From the NCBI GenBank assembly GCA_041946865.1, contig JBHGBF010000250.1, positions 1-8,224 of the forward strand: a DNA stretch of 8,224 bases, written 5' to 3'. The notes beneath the pieces were generated by a model that did not search any database, was not told the origin of the DNA, and worked only from the letters and a program-made list of their open reading frames with translations. The stretch is from RPQK01 sp041946865 (GTDB lineage Bacteria; Acidobacteriota; UBA6911; RPQK01). This document shows, one piece after another, positions 1 to 5,858 of the stretch. Within the stretch, counting starts at the first letter, position 1, and every line of letters starts with the position of its first letter. Made by a program: the position numbers and the translations under genes.

Positions 1-119
1 AACCGGTAACTGGTAACCGGTAACTGGTAACCGATAACCGGCAACCGGCAACGGGTAACTGGTAACTGGCAACGGGTAACCGGCAACCGGCAACCGGCAA
101 CCGGTAACCGGTAACGGAC
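1..119. repeat. Tandem 7-bp repeat array (consensus AACCGGT/C), 17 units
   Basis: The sequence divides exactly into 17 consecutive heptamers from base 1 to base 119, with no insertion or deletion. The first three bases of each unit (AAC) and the fifth (G) never vary. The fourth base is C, T or G, the last is T or C, and the sixth is A in two units. Changes are therefore substitutions in phase, as expected of a tandem array that has drifted while keeping its period. The array reaches the window edge and probably continues leftward. It stops directly before a GTG that could start tsaB. In-frame TAA triplets recur, so it is not coding. Heptameric short tandem repeats (STRR) are known from cyanobacteria; whether this family is related in mechanism is unknown. 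Confidence 0.95.
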
Positions 120-143
120 GTGATAAACTCTACCCTTTACAAG

Positions 144-851
144 ATGTTCATCCTGGCTCTTGATACTGCCTCGAATGCTGGTGGGGTCGCGCTGAGTCGC
201 AACAGCGAAGTCATCGGTCTGCATCTGGCGAAGACCCCGTTGAAATACTCCGAACGGTTGCTTGACTGGGTGGGATTCCTGCTCAAACAGCACGACATTT
301 CAATGGAACAAGTGGATTGTTTTGCGGTTGCGGCCGGCCCGGGTTCTTTCACCGGGTTGAGAATCGGGCTGGCCGCAGCCAAGGCCTTTGGCCAGGCGCT
401 GGGGCGTCCGGTGATTGCCATCTCTTCGCTTGAGGCGTTGGCTTTTCGGTTTCGTCACGCCTCGTCCCTGGTGGCCCCGGTGGTTGACGCTCGGCGACAA
501 CAGATCTATGCGGCGGTGTACGAAACCGGCGGCAGAGAGCCGCGGCTGCGTTTTGGGGAAGAAGGGGGCAGGCCCGACGAATGGATCAGAAGGCTTCCGG
601 ATGACGTGTATTGTTTTGTCGGGGACGGAGCGGTTCTCTACAGATCAGCCCTTCTCAACGTGCTGCCCCGTTCCCGGGTGATTGAGTCGGACAACGCGGT
701 ATTGGCCGAATTGTGCCAGCTGGCTTACCTCCGTCATTCCCAGGGGAAGGAAACCGGGGCGGAGGCAGTTAAAGCCAACTACATCCGGCCGCCGGACGTG
801 CAGCTTCAGCCGGTCACCGGCGGAAAAACCGCCCGGTCAGGAAGGTCATGA
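144..851 (+). CDS. tsaB: tRNA threonylcarbamoyladenosine biosynthesis protein TsaB
   Basis: TsaB is the non-catalytic ASKHA-fold partner of TsaD. With TsaE they transfer the threonylcarbamoyl group to A37 of ANN-decoding tRNAs in the cytoplasm. The N-terminal strand (ILALDTAS) and the family hallmark GPGSFTGLRIG are present (residues 65-75 from the ATG), followed by SSLEALA and a VVDARRQQIYAAVY segment typical of the family. It lacks the metal-binding HxxxH of TsaD, as expected for TsaB. I chose ATG 144 because homologues begin just before this first strand. A GTG at 120 in the same frame would add eight residues and would abut the tandem repeat. Neither start has a good Shine-Dalgarno sequence. 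At 235 residues it is close to the roughly 230 of E. coli TsaB, with a slightly long basic tail after the YIRP motif. The stop codon overlaps the rimI start (ATGA), indicating translational coupling. Confidence 0.95.
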   Translation: MFILALDTASNAGGVALSRNSEVIGLHLAKTPLKYSERLLDWVGFLLKQHDISMEQVDCFAVAAGPGSFTGLRIGLAAAKAFGQALGRPVIAISSLEALAFRFRHASSLVAPVVDARRQQIYAAVYETGGREPRLRFGEEGGRPDEWIRRLPDDVYCFVGDGAVLYRSALLNVLPRSRVIESDNAVLAELCQLAYLRHSQGKETGAEAVKANYIRPPDVQLQPVTGGKTARSGRS

Positions 852-1309
852 GGCCGAATCCCAAGCAACAGAAGTGCGGTATTCGGCTGGCCACCTTCGA
901 GGATATTCCGGCTCTGCAGCGACTCGATGGGCTGTGCGGCCTGAACGCCTGGACACCTGATATCTACAAGGGCCTGATACTGAACGATGCCTGCCGGGTG
1001 ACGGTCTGGTTCACCGGCCTGACGATCGTGGGTTTCTGTGCTGTCCGGACGGTGAAGCCGGAGCTGGAGCTTCTGAAAATCGGGGTGGAGCCGGAGCGTC
1101 AAGGGGAGGGAATCGGGACAGATCTTTTGCATGGGGCGCTGAAAACGGCCGCCGACTTGGGCTGCCGTGAGTGCTTTCTGGAGGTCAGGTGGTCCAATGA
1201 GCGCGCCCTCTCTTTTTATATCAAGGAAGGTTTTGAAATGGTGGGCATCCGCAGGAGATACTACAGAAACCCCGTGGAGGACGCCCGCGTGATGAGGAAG
1301 AAACTGTAG
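848..1309 (+). CDS. rimI: Ribosomal-protein-alanine N-acetyltransferase RimI (GNAT family)
   Basis: RimI uses acetyl-CoA to acetylate protein N-termini; in E. coli the target is alanine of ribosomal protein S18. The 153-residue protein is one GNAT domain. The acetyl-CoA pyrophosphate-binding motif is RQGEGIG at residues 84-90. LEVRWSNERALSFYIKEGF follows (residues 111-129); its E112 and Y124 sit where RimI has its catalytic base and acid. The C-terminal RRRYYRNPVEDARVM segment is the RimI-type ending. The start overlaps the tsaB stop by four bases, and AGGAAGG lies just upstream (839-845), although its spacing is tight. The tsaB-rimI order is common in bacteria and supports RimI over a generic GNAT. 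The physiological substrate in this organism is inferred, and other N-termini are possible targets. Confidence 0.9.
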   Translation: MRPNPKQQKCGIRLATFEDIPALQRLDGLCGLNAWTPDIYKGLILNDACRVTVWFTGLTIVGFCAVRTVKPELELLKIGVEPERQGEGIGTDLLHGALKTAADLGCRECFLEVRWSNERALSFYIKEGFEMVGIRRRYYRNPVEDARVMRKKL

Positions 1310-1327
1310 CCGCGGCGCTGGAGTGAC

Positions 1328-3874
1328 ATGAGACTCATTGTTCATCTGCTGCTTCTCCTTTGCACCTTTACGACCTCCTCTTATGCGGCGGTCCCCGCCC
1401 CTGCTCAGATCCTGGGGTTCGCCGTCGGCACTGACCGGCGCCTGGCCGACTGGAGCCAGATTCGTGAGTACTTCCTCCGGCTGGATGCGGCCAGCGACCG
1501 CGTTGTCACGCAGGAGTTGGGCGAGACCACGCTCGGCAAACCCATGCTCCTCGCCGTCATCTCCAGTCCCGGCAACCTGCGCCGGCTCGAGGAGTACCGG
1601 AAGATCCAGGCGTTCCTTGCCGACCCGAGGATCAAAGAGGAAAAGCCCGAAGCCCTCATCGAGGCCGGAAAAGTCGTGGTCCTCGTCACCTGCGGAATTC
1701 ATTCGACCGAAGTCGCATCGCCGCTGACCGCCGTGGAGCTGGCTTACAACCTGGCGAGGTCACGCGCTCCAGAGACGCTCGAGGTTCTTGATCGGGTCAT
1801 CCTGCTGCTCGTTCCTTCCTTGAACCCGGACGGCACGACGCTCGTGGCAGAGTGGTACCGGAAAACGCTGGGGACGCCGGCCGAAGGGACCTCACCGCCG
1901 GAGCTCTACCATCCGTATACAGGCCATGACAACAACCGCGACTGGTTCATGTTTACTCAAAAGGAGACCCGGCTGCTGGTCGAGAAGGTCCACCAGCGAT
2001 GGCACCCGCAGATCGTAGTGGATCTGCACCAGATGGGAACCTACGGAGCGAGACTATTCATCCCGCCGTTCATTGATCCTATCGATCCGAACGTGGATCC
2101 GATCCTGCAGGCCGAGATCGCGGATCTCGGCACTTCGATCCTCTCCTCCCTCGTGCGCTCAGGACGCGCCGGAGTAGTGACCAATGCGATTTTTGACGCG
2201 TTCACTCCAGCTCGCGCTTACCAGCACTATCACGGCGGCATCCGTATTTTAATGGAGGCAGCCAGCGCCCGGCTCGCTTCCCCCATCACCATCAGTCCCG
2301 CCCAGTTGAAACCTCTACCCGATTTCGACCCGAATCAGGCTTCATGGAACTTCCCGCTGCCCTGGCAGCCGGGGACCTGGAGAATAGGCGACGTAATCGC
2401 CTACCAGAAAGAGGCGGTCGAAGCCTGCCTGCTTCACGCCGCTCGCTATCACAAGGAATGGTTGCGGGGCTTCCGCAAAGTCGGAGAGAACGCGTGTACG
2501 CGGCGACGACCCTATGCCTTTATCATACCGGCCGATCAGAAGGACCGCCAGTCCCTCCTTGATCTCCTGGAGGTCCTCCGCCTGGGCCAGGTGGAGGTGC
2601 ATTCCGCGGATAGTGACTTCCAGGTGCCGGCGAAGCTCCTCTCTGCGCCTTACGGCGATCCGCAGCGATCCCGGTTCCCGCGCCGGAGCTTCGTCGTCAA
2701 GGTCGCCCAGCCGTACGGGGCCTTTGCGAAAACCCTGCTCGAGCGCCAGAACTATCGGATGCCCGCCGGTAAGGGAGTACGAGCGCCTTACGACGTCACC
2801 GGCCATACGCTTGGCCTGCTCCTGGGAGTCGAAGTCTACCAGGCCGACCAGCCCTTTGATCCCCCGCTGACTCCGGTGACCGGCGACTTCCGTAAGGAGT
2901 ACGGGACGGAGGTCTTGGGCGAAGGCCCCTATTGCCTCTTCAGCCACGAAAACAATGCTTTTGCCGTCCTTGTCAATCGCTTTCTGAAGGGCGGCGCCTC
3001 CGTCTCTTGGGCGCCTAACGGCTTTCAGGCAGACGGAAAGGGATTCCCGGTTGGTACTTTCATGGCTCGTTTCCCGGGCGATACGGCCGCGTTGCGGAAG
3101 CTGGCTGAAGGACTTCCGGTCACGATCGAACGAATGAGCAAGGCGCCGCAGCTCGCCTGGCAGGAACTGCGCAGCCCGAGAATCGCTGTCTACCAGAGTT
3201 ATGATCCCTCGTCCGACGAGGGCTGGACCCGATGGGTTCTGGAGAAGAACGAGTTCGGTTTTCAGCTGCTGACGGACAAGAACCTGCGCACCGGAGACCT
3301 GACCGGACGCGACATTATCGTGTTGTGCAGCCAGGATCCGAAGTCGATCGTGCAAGGGCTTTCCGAGCCGTATCCCGAAGAGTACCGCGGAGGAATAGGG
3401 ACGGAAGGACTGGCGAGACTCAAGACATTTGCGCAACAGGGCGGCGTGCTGCTTTTGCTGGGTGAGGCCTGCGGTCTGGCCAAGCAAATGGGGCTCGAAA
3501 TCGACGACTTGACGACGGGGCTGGATAGAGAACACTTCTATATCCCGGGAACGCTCCTCAGGACAACCGTCAACAACCGGCATCCCATAGGCTATGGGAT
3601 GGCCCCGGAGGCGGCCGCCATGTTTGACAGCAGCCCCTTCTTCGATTCGTCCCGCGGCCTGGCGGTCGTCCGGTACGCGAGCCAGGGAACGGTCCTGAGC
3701 GGCTGGGCCCGAGGCGAGAACCTGCTTTCGAACCAGTCGGGCCTGACCGAACTGCGGACCGGACAGGGAGCCGTGATCCTCATCGGTTTTCGGACCCAAT
3801 TTCGTGCCCAGGCCCGCGCGACCTTCAAGTTTCTGTTCAATTGCCTTTACTATGCGACGACATTCCGAAGCTGA
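1328..3874 (+). CDS. Exported M14-family zinc carboxypeptidase-like protein with C-terminal amidotransferase-like domain
   Basis: The first 20 residues form a signal peptide: a basic start, a leucine-rich core and a likely cleavage after SYA. The mature protein is therefore probably periplasmic or secreted. Residues about 40-320 carry the M14 metallocarboxypeptidase signature. HSTE gives zinc ligands H125 and E128, VDLHQ gives H234, NNRDW (N203, R204) matches the substrate-carboxylate pair, and E310 in ILMEAAS fits the catalytic glutamate. All key residues are present, so it should be active on peptides or peptide-like substrates. Residues about 617-840 resemble the class I glutamine-amidotransferase-like fold found at the end of many long M14 proteins; IAVYQSYD and DEGWTRW are typical. 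At 848 residues it fits that long subgroup. GGAG at 1320-1323 lies 4 bp before ATG, and the gap from rimI is 18 bp, so co-transcription with tsaB-rimI is likely. The exact substrate is unknown. Confidence 0.85.
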   Translation: MRLIVHLLLLLCTFTTSSYAAVPAPAQILGFAVGTDRRLADWSQIREYFLRLDAASDRVVTQELGETTLGKPMLLAVISSPGNLRRLEEYRKIQAFLADPRIKEEKPEALIEAGKVVVLVTCGIHSTEVASPLTAVELAYNLARSRAPETLEVLDRVILLLVPSLNPDGTTLVAEWYRKTLGTPAEGTSPPELYHPYTGHDNNRDWFMFTQKETRLLVEKVHQRWHPQIVVDLHQMGTYGARLFIPPFIDPIDPNVDPILQAEIADLGTSILSSLVRSGRAGVVTNAIFDAFTPARAYQHYHGGIRILMEAASARLASPITISPAQLKPLPDFDPNQASWNFPLPWQPGTWRIGDVIAYQKEAVEACLLHAARYHKEWLRGFRKVGENACTRRRPYAFIIPADQKDRQSLLDLLEVLRLGQVEVHSADSDFQVPAKLLSAPYGDPQRSRFPRRSFVVKVAQPYGAFAKTLLERQNYRMPAGKGVRAPYDVTGHTLGLLLGVEVYQADQPFDPPLTPVTGDFRKEYGTEVLGEGPYCLFSHENNAFAVLVNRFLKGGASVSWAPNGFQADGKGFPVGTFMARFPGDTAALRKLAEGLPVTIERMSKAPQLAWQELRSPRIAVYQSYDPSSDEGWTRWVLEKNEFGFQLLTDKNLRTGDLTGRDIIVLCSQDPKSIVQGLSEPYPEEYRGGIGTEGLARLKTFAQQGGVLLLLGEACGLAKQMGLEIDDLTTGLDREHFYIPGTLLRTTVNNRHPIGYGMAPEAAAMFDSSPFFDSSRGLAVVRYASQGTVLSGWARGENLLSNQSGLTELRTGQGAVILIGFRTQFRAQARATFKFLFNCLYYATTFRS

Positions 3875-3925
3875 GGTACCGGTTACCGGTTCCCCGTTAC
3901 CGGTAACCGGCAACCGGCAACTGTT
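3875..3925. repeat. Inverted copy of the AACCGGT/C heptamer repeat, with 12-bp hairpin
   Basis: This short patch fills most of the gap between the M14 gene and the protease gene. Its right side has heptamers AACCGGC, AACCGGC and AACTGTT in the same orientation as the array at the left edge of the window. Its left side has the complementary orientation (TTACCGG). The two sides form a perfect 12-bp inverted repeat: CCGGTTACCGGT at 3879-3890 pairs with 3899-3910 across an 8-base loop. No T-tract follows, so it does not look like a standard intrinsic terminator, although the hairpin could influence mRNA stability. Confidence 0.85.
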
Positions 3926-3939
3926 CGGATGGTGCCACT

Positions 3940-5121
3940 ATGAATCGACGTGATTTCTGGAAACTCGTAGTTGTGACCAGTTTGATCTCCACCGGCCTGG
4001 TGCTGTTCTTCCTTCGCTGGCCTGCCCCTCCGCCCACCAAAGCCGAATTCGACCAGAAGGGCGCCTCAAGCTTTGACACGGCCCTGAGCGAGGAGGAAAA
4101 GGTCAACATCCGGATTTATGAGACGCTGAGCTTGGGCGTGGTCAACGTAACCAGCACGACGGTCGACTACAATTTCTTTCTCGAACCCATTCCCCGGGAA
4201 GGGGTGGGAAGCGGATTTTTCCTGGATTCCCAGGGGCACATCGCGACCAATTACCATGTCATCCAGGACGCGACGCGGCTGGAAGTAACCCTCTTCGGGG
4301 AAAGCATGAGCCACAAGGCCACGGTCGTGGGAGCTGACCCCACGAACGATATCGCCGTGCTTAAGATCGACTGCCCGAAGGAGGGGTGCCGGCCGCTGAA
4401 GCTTGGCAAGAGCAGCGACCTCAAAGTGGGGCAGCGGGTTCTGGCGATCGGCAACCCGTTCGGCCTCGAACGAACGCTCACCACCGGAATCATTTCGTCG
4501 CTCGGCCGAAGAATTGAATCCCGGGGCGGAGTTATCGACGAAGTGATCCAGACCGATGCCGCCATCAATCCGGGCAATTCCGGCGGTCCCCTGCTCAACA
4601 CGCGCGGAGAGGTCATCGGTATCAACACCGCGATCGTCTCCCGGTCCGGCGACTACGCGGGAATTGGGTTCGCAGTTCCGGTGGACACGCTGGCCCGGAT
4701 CGTTCCCGACCTGCTGGAACACGGCAGAGTCCTCCGGCCGTACTTTGGCGCGCAGGGTCGTCCCCTGACGGAGGAATTGGCTGAGGCCATGCGCCGCTCG
4801 GACCTCGGTCTGGAGGTTCCGGTCGACCAGGGGTTCCTGGTTGAGGTTGTCCGCCCGGGCGGCACCGCGGATCAGGCGGGCATCCTTGGAGGGGACCAGC
4901 GGGTCTATTGGAACCGCCGCCCCCTCATCGTCGGTGGTGATATCATCGTGGACTTAGGAGGCAAACCGATCACCTCAGCCGACGACATTGACAACGTGCT
5001 CGAGGACAAACGACCGGGAACCCGGATCAGCATCACCTATTACCGCCACGGCCGCAAGATATCGAAGCAGATTGAGCTGATCGGGCGAGACACGGCCGGC
5101 ACCCGACGCTTCCGCTTCTAA
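3940..5121 (+). CDS. HtrA/DegP-like serine protease (S1C family) with PDZ domain
   Basis: This is a trypsin-fold serine protease of the HtrA type, expected to degrade or remodel misfolded proteins outside the cytoplasmic membrane. The N-terminus has two arginines followed by one hydrophobic segment (about residues 9-25) and then a proline-rich stretch with no clear signal peptidase site, so it is probably membrane-anchored. The protease domain spans about 55-255. The triad is H106 (NYHVIQD), D137 (TNDIAVLKI) and S214 (NPGNSGGPL). A single PDZ domain covers about 266-383, with GFLVEVV and the GGDII strand visible. One PDZ domain and 393 residues resemble DegS or short HtrA proteins rather than two-PDZ DegP. 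C145 and C150 (CPKEGC) could form a disulfide. The ribosome site is weak (GGATGG at 3927-3932). Which Htr paralogue it corresponds to is not decidable here. Confidence 0.93.
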   Translation: MNRRDFWKLVVVTSLISTGLVLFFLRWPAPPPTKAEFDQKGASSFDTALSEEEKVNIRIYETLSLGVVNVTSTTVDYNFFLEPIPREGVGSGFFLDSQGHIATNYHVIQDATRLEVTLFGESMSHKATVVGADPTNDIAVLKIDCPKEGCRPLKLGKSSDLKVGQRVLAIGNPFGLERTLTTGIISSLGRRIESRGGVIDEVIQTDAAINPGNSGGPLLNTRGEVIGINTAIVSRSGDYAGIGFAVPVDTLARIVPDLLEHGRVLRPYFGAQGRPLTEELAEAMRRSDLGLEVPVDQGFLVEVVRPGGTADQAGILGGDQRVYWNRRPLIVGGDIIVDLGGKPITSADDIDNVLEDKRPGTRISITYYRHGRKISKQIELIGRDTAGTRRFRF

Positions 5122-5126
5122 CCGCG

Positions 5127-5276
5127 TGCCGCGGATCGACGCGTGCTGCGGATCGACGCGGATCTGCCGCGGATCGACGCGTGCCGCGGATCTACCGCGG
5201 ATCGGCCCGGATCTACCGCGGATCGACGCGTGCCGCGGATCGACGCGGATCTACCGCGGATCGACGCGGATGACCC
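5127..5276. repeat. GCGGATC repeat cluster with 10/11/17-bp spacing
   Basis: Twelve copies of a GCGGATC-like core start at 5131, 5148, 5158, 5169, 5186, 5197, 5207, 5218, 5235, 5245, 5256 and 5266. The copy at 5207 begins CC, and the last ends GATG. Core-to-core distances are 17, 10, 11, 17, 11, 10, 11, 17, 10, 11 and 10 bp. Linkers are GAC, TACC, TGCC or GACGCGTGCC-like. Eleven GATC sites occur within about 130 bp, many flanked by CCGCGG. The cluster starts six bases after the protease stop and ends about 80 bp before ssb. Frames through it give only repetitive RGSTR/RIDA-like peptides, so I do not call a gene. It is probably a dispersed intergenic repeat; a protein-binding role is possible but unproven. 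Confidence 0.9.
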
Positions 5277-5315
5277 GCGACAAAAACACCTTCGTAGATT
5301 TTCAGACTCGAGCGT

Positions 5316-5321
5316 TATAGT
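5316..5321 (+). promoter_or_regulatory. Possible -10 element of the ssb promoter (TATAGT)
   Basis: TATAGT matches five of six bases of the sigma-70 -10 consensus. It lies in the only AT-richer stretch between the GATC repeat and ssb, and would give a leader of roughly 25 bases. No convincing -35 hexamer is at the right distance; TTCGTA at 5291-5296 is weak and 19 bp away. A promoter of its own is plausible because ssb lies 232 bp after the preceding gene. The assignment is tentative. Confidence 0.25.
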
Positions 5322-5353
5322 TAGTGAAGCCGTAGAAGCGGAGGAAAACACAA

Positions 5354-5776
5354 ATGGTGAATAAAGTCATATTGGTAGGACGATTAGGCAAAGACCCGGA
5401 GATGAGGTATACAGCGGGCGGGACTCCGGTGACCCACTTCTCCCTTGCCACCAACGAGAGTTGGAAGGGCCAGAACGGCGAGCGCCAGGAGCGGACCGAG
5501 TGGCACAACATTGTCGTCTGGAACAAGCTGGCGGAAACCTGCAATCAATACCTGAGCAAGGGCAAAATGGTATATATCGAAGGCAGGATCCAAACGCGAG
5601 AGTGGGACGACAAGGACGGCAACAAGCGCCGGACCACGGAGATCGTGGCTTCCGACATGAGGATGCTCGAAAGGAAGTTGGACGGCGCACCGGCGGCCGA
5701 GGCTGGCGGGGAACGTCCGGCGGCGTCCGCGAAGCCCATGGAACCCGGTATCACCGATGACGATATCCCGTTTTAG
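5354..5776 (+). CDS. ssb: Single-stranded DNA-binding protein SSB
   Basis: SSB coats single-stranded DNA during replication, recombination and repair and recruits partner proteins through its C-terminal tip. Residues 1 to about 107 form one OB fold that begins MVNKVILVGRLGKDPEMRYT, the usual bacterial start. Further family motifs are the RTEWHNIVVW strand (residues 47-56) and the YIEGRIQTREWDDKDG strand-loop region (74-89). The tail is short, about 27 residues rich in Ala, Gly and Pro, and ends in the acidic tip DDDIPF that binds partner proteins. The length of 140 is shorter than E. coli SSB (178) because of this linker. A strong ribosome site, GGAGG at 5340-5344, lies nine bases before ATG. 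It is not next to the ribosomal genes rpsF/rpsR that often flank ssb, so it stands alone or is transcribed with nadE. Confidence 0.97.
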   Translation: MVNKVILVGRLGKDPEMRYTAGGTPVTHFSLATNESWKGQNGERQERTEWHNIVVWNKLAETCNQYLSKGKMVYIEGRIQTREWDDKDGNKRRTTEIVASDMRMLERKLDGAPAAEAGGERPAASAKPMEPGITDDDIPF

Positions 5777-5821
5777 GGAAACGAGAGGAAAACGGGAGTC
5801 GGAAGGAGCATGCCTTTTGTC

Positions 5822-5842
5822 ATTCTGACTTCTGACGCCTGA
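5822..5842. repeat. Short 7-bp-period patch (NTTCTGA, three units)
   Basis: ATTCTGA, CTTCTGA and CGCCTGA follow each other with exact 7-bp spacing between ssb and nadE. The unit sequence is unrelated to the AACCGGT family, but the period is the same. It is short, so chance cannot be excluded. It sits in the 82-bp gap in which nadE has no recognisable Shine-Dalgarno sequence. Confidence 0.5.
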
Positions 5843-5858
5843 TTTCGTTTTTTGCCGT

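Noticed and set aside
1..119. CRISPR array
   Set aside because: The repeats are 7 bp and directly adjacent with no spacers.
810..820. CCGGTCACCGG at the tsaB C-terminus, differing by one base from the intergenic hairpin arm at 3879-3889
   Set aside because: I considered repeat invasion of the gene end, but a similar CCGGTGACCGG occurs inside the M14 coding sequence at 2873-2883 as ordinary Pro-Val-Thr-Gly codons, so chance in GC-rich coding is enough.
806..1702. 298-codon reverse-strand frame across rimI and the start of the M14 gene
   Set aside because: It overlaps two well-supported forward genes and has no recognisable motifs.
2342..3913. Long open frame (523 codons) on the reverse strand opposite the M14 gene
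   Set aside because: It is antisense to a gene with complete M14 motifs, shows no recognisable domain, and begins inside the intergenic repeat. GC-rich coding commonly leaves long antisense frames.
848..5121. A dedicated toxin, defence or secretion operon formed by rimI, the M14 protein and the protease
   Set aside because: All three are common housekeeping or envelope-maintenance families with intact standard motifs; adjacency alone does not support a special system.
5126..5364. Open frames on both strands through the GATC-rich repeat
   Set aside because: They translate into repetitive RGSTR/RIDA-like peptides dictated by the DNA repeat, and all six-frame openness comes from the lack of stop triplets in the unit.
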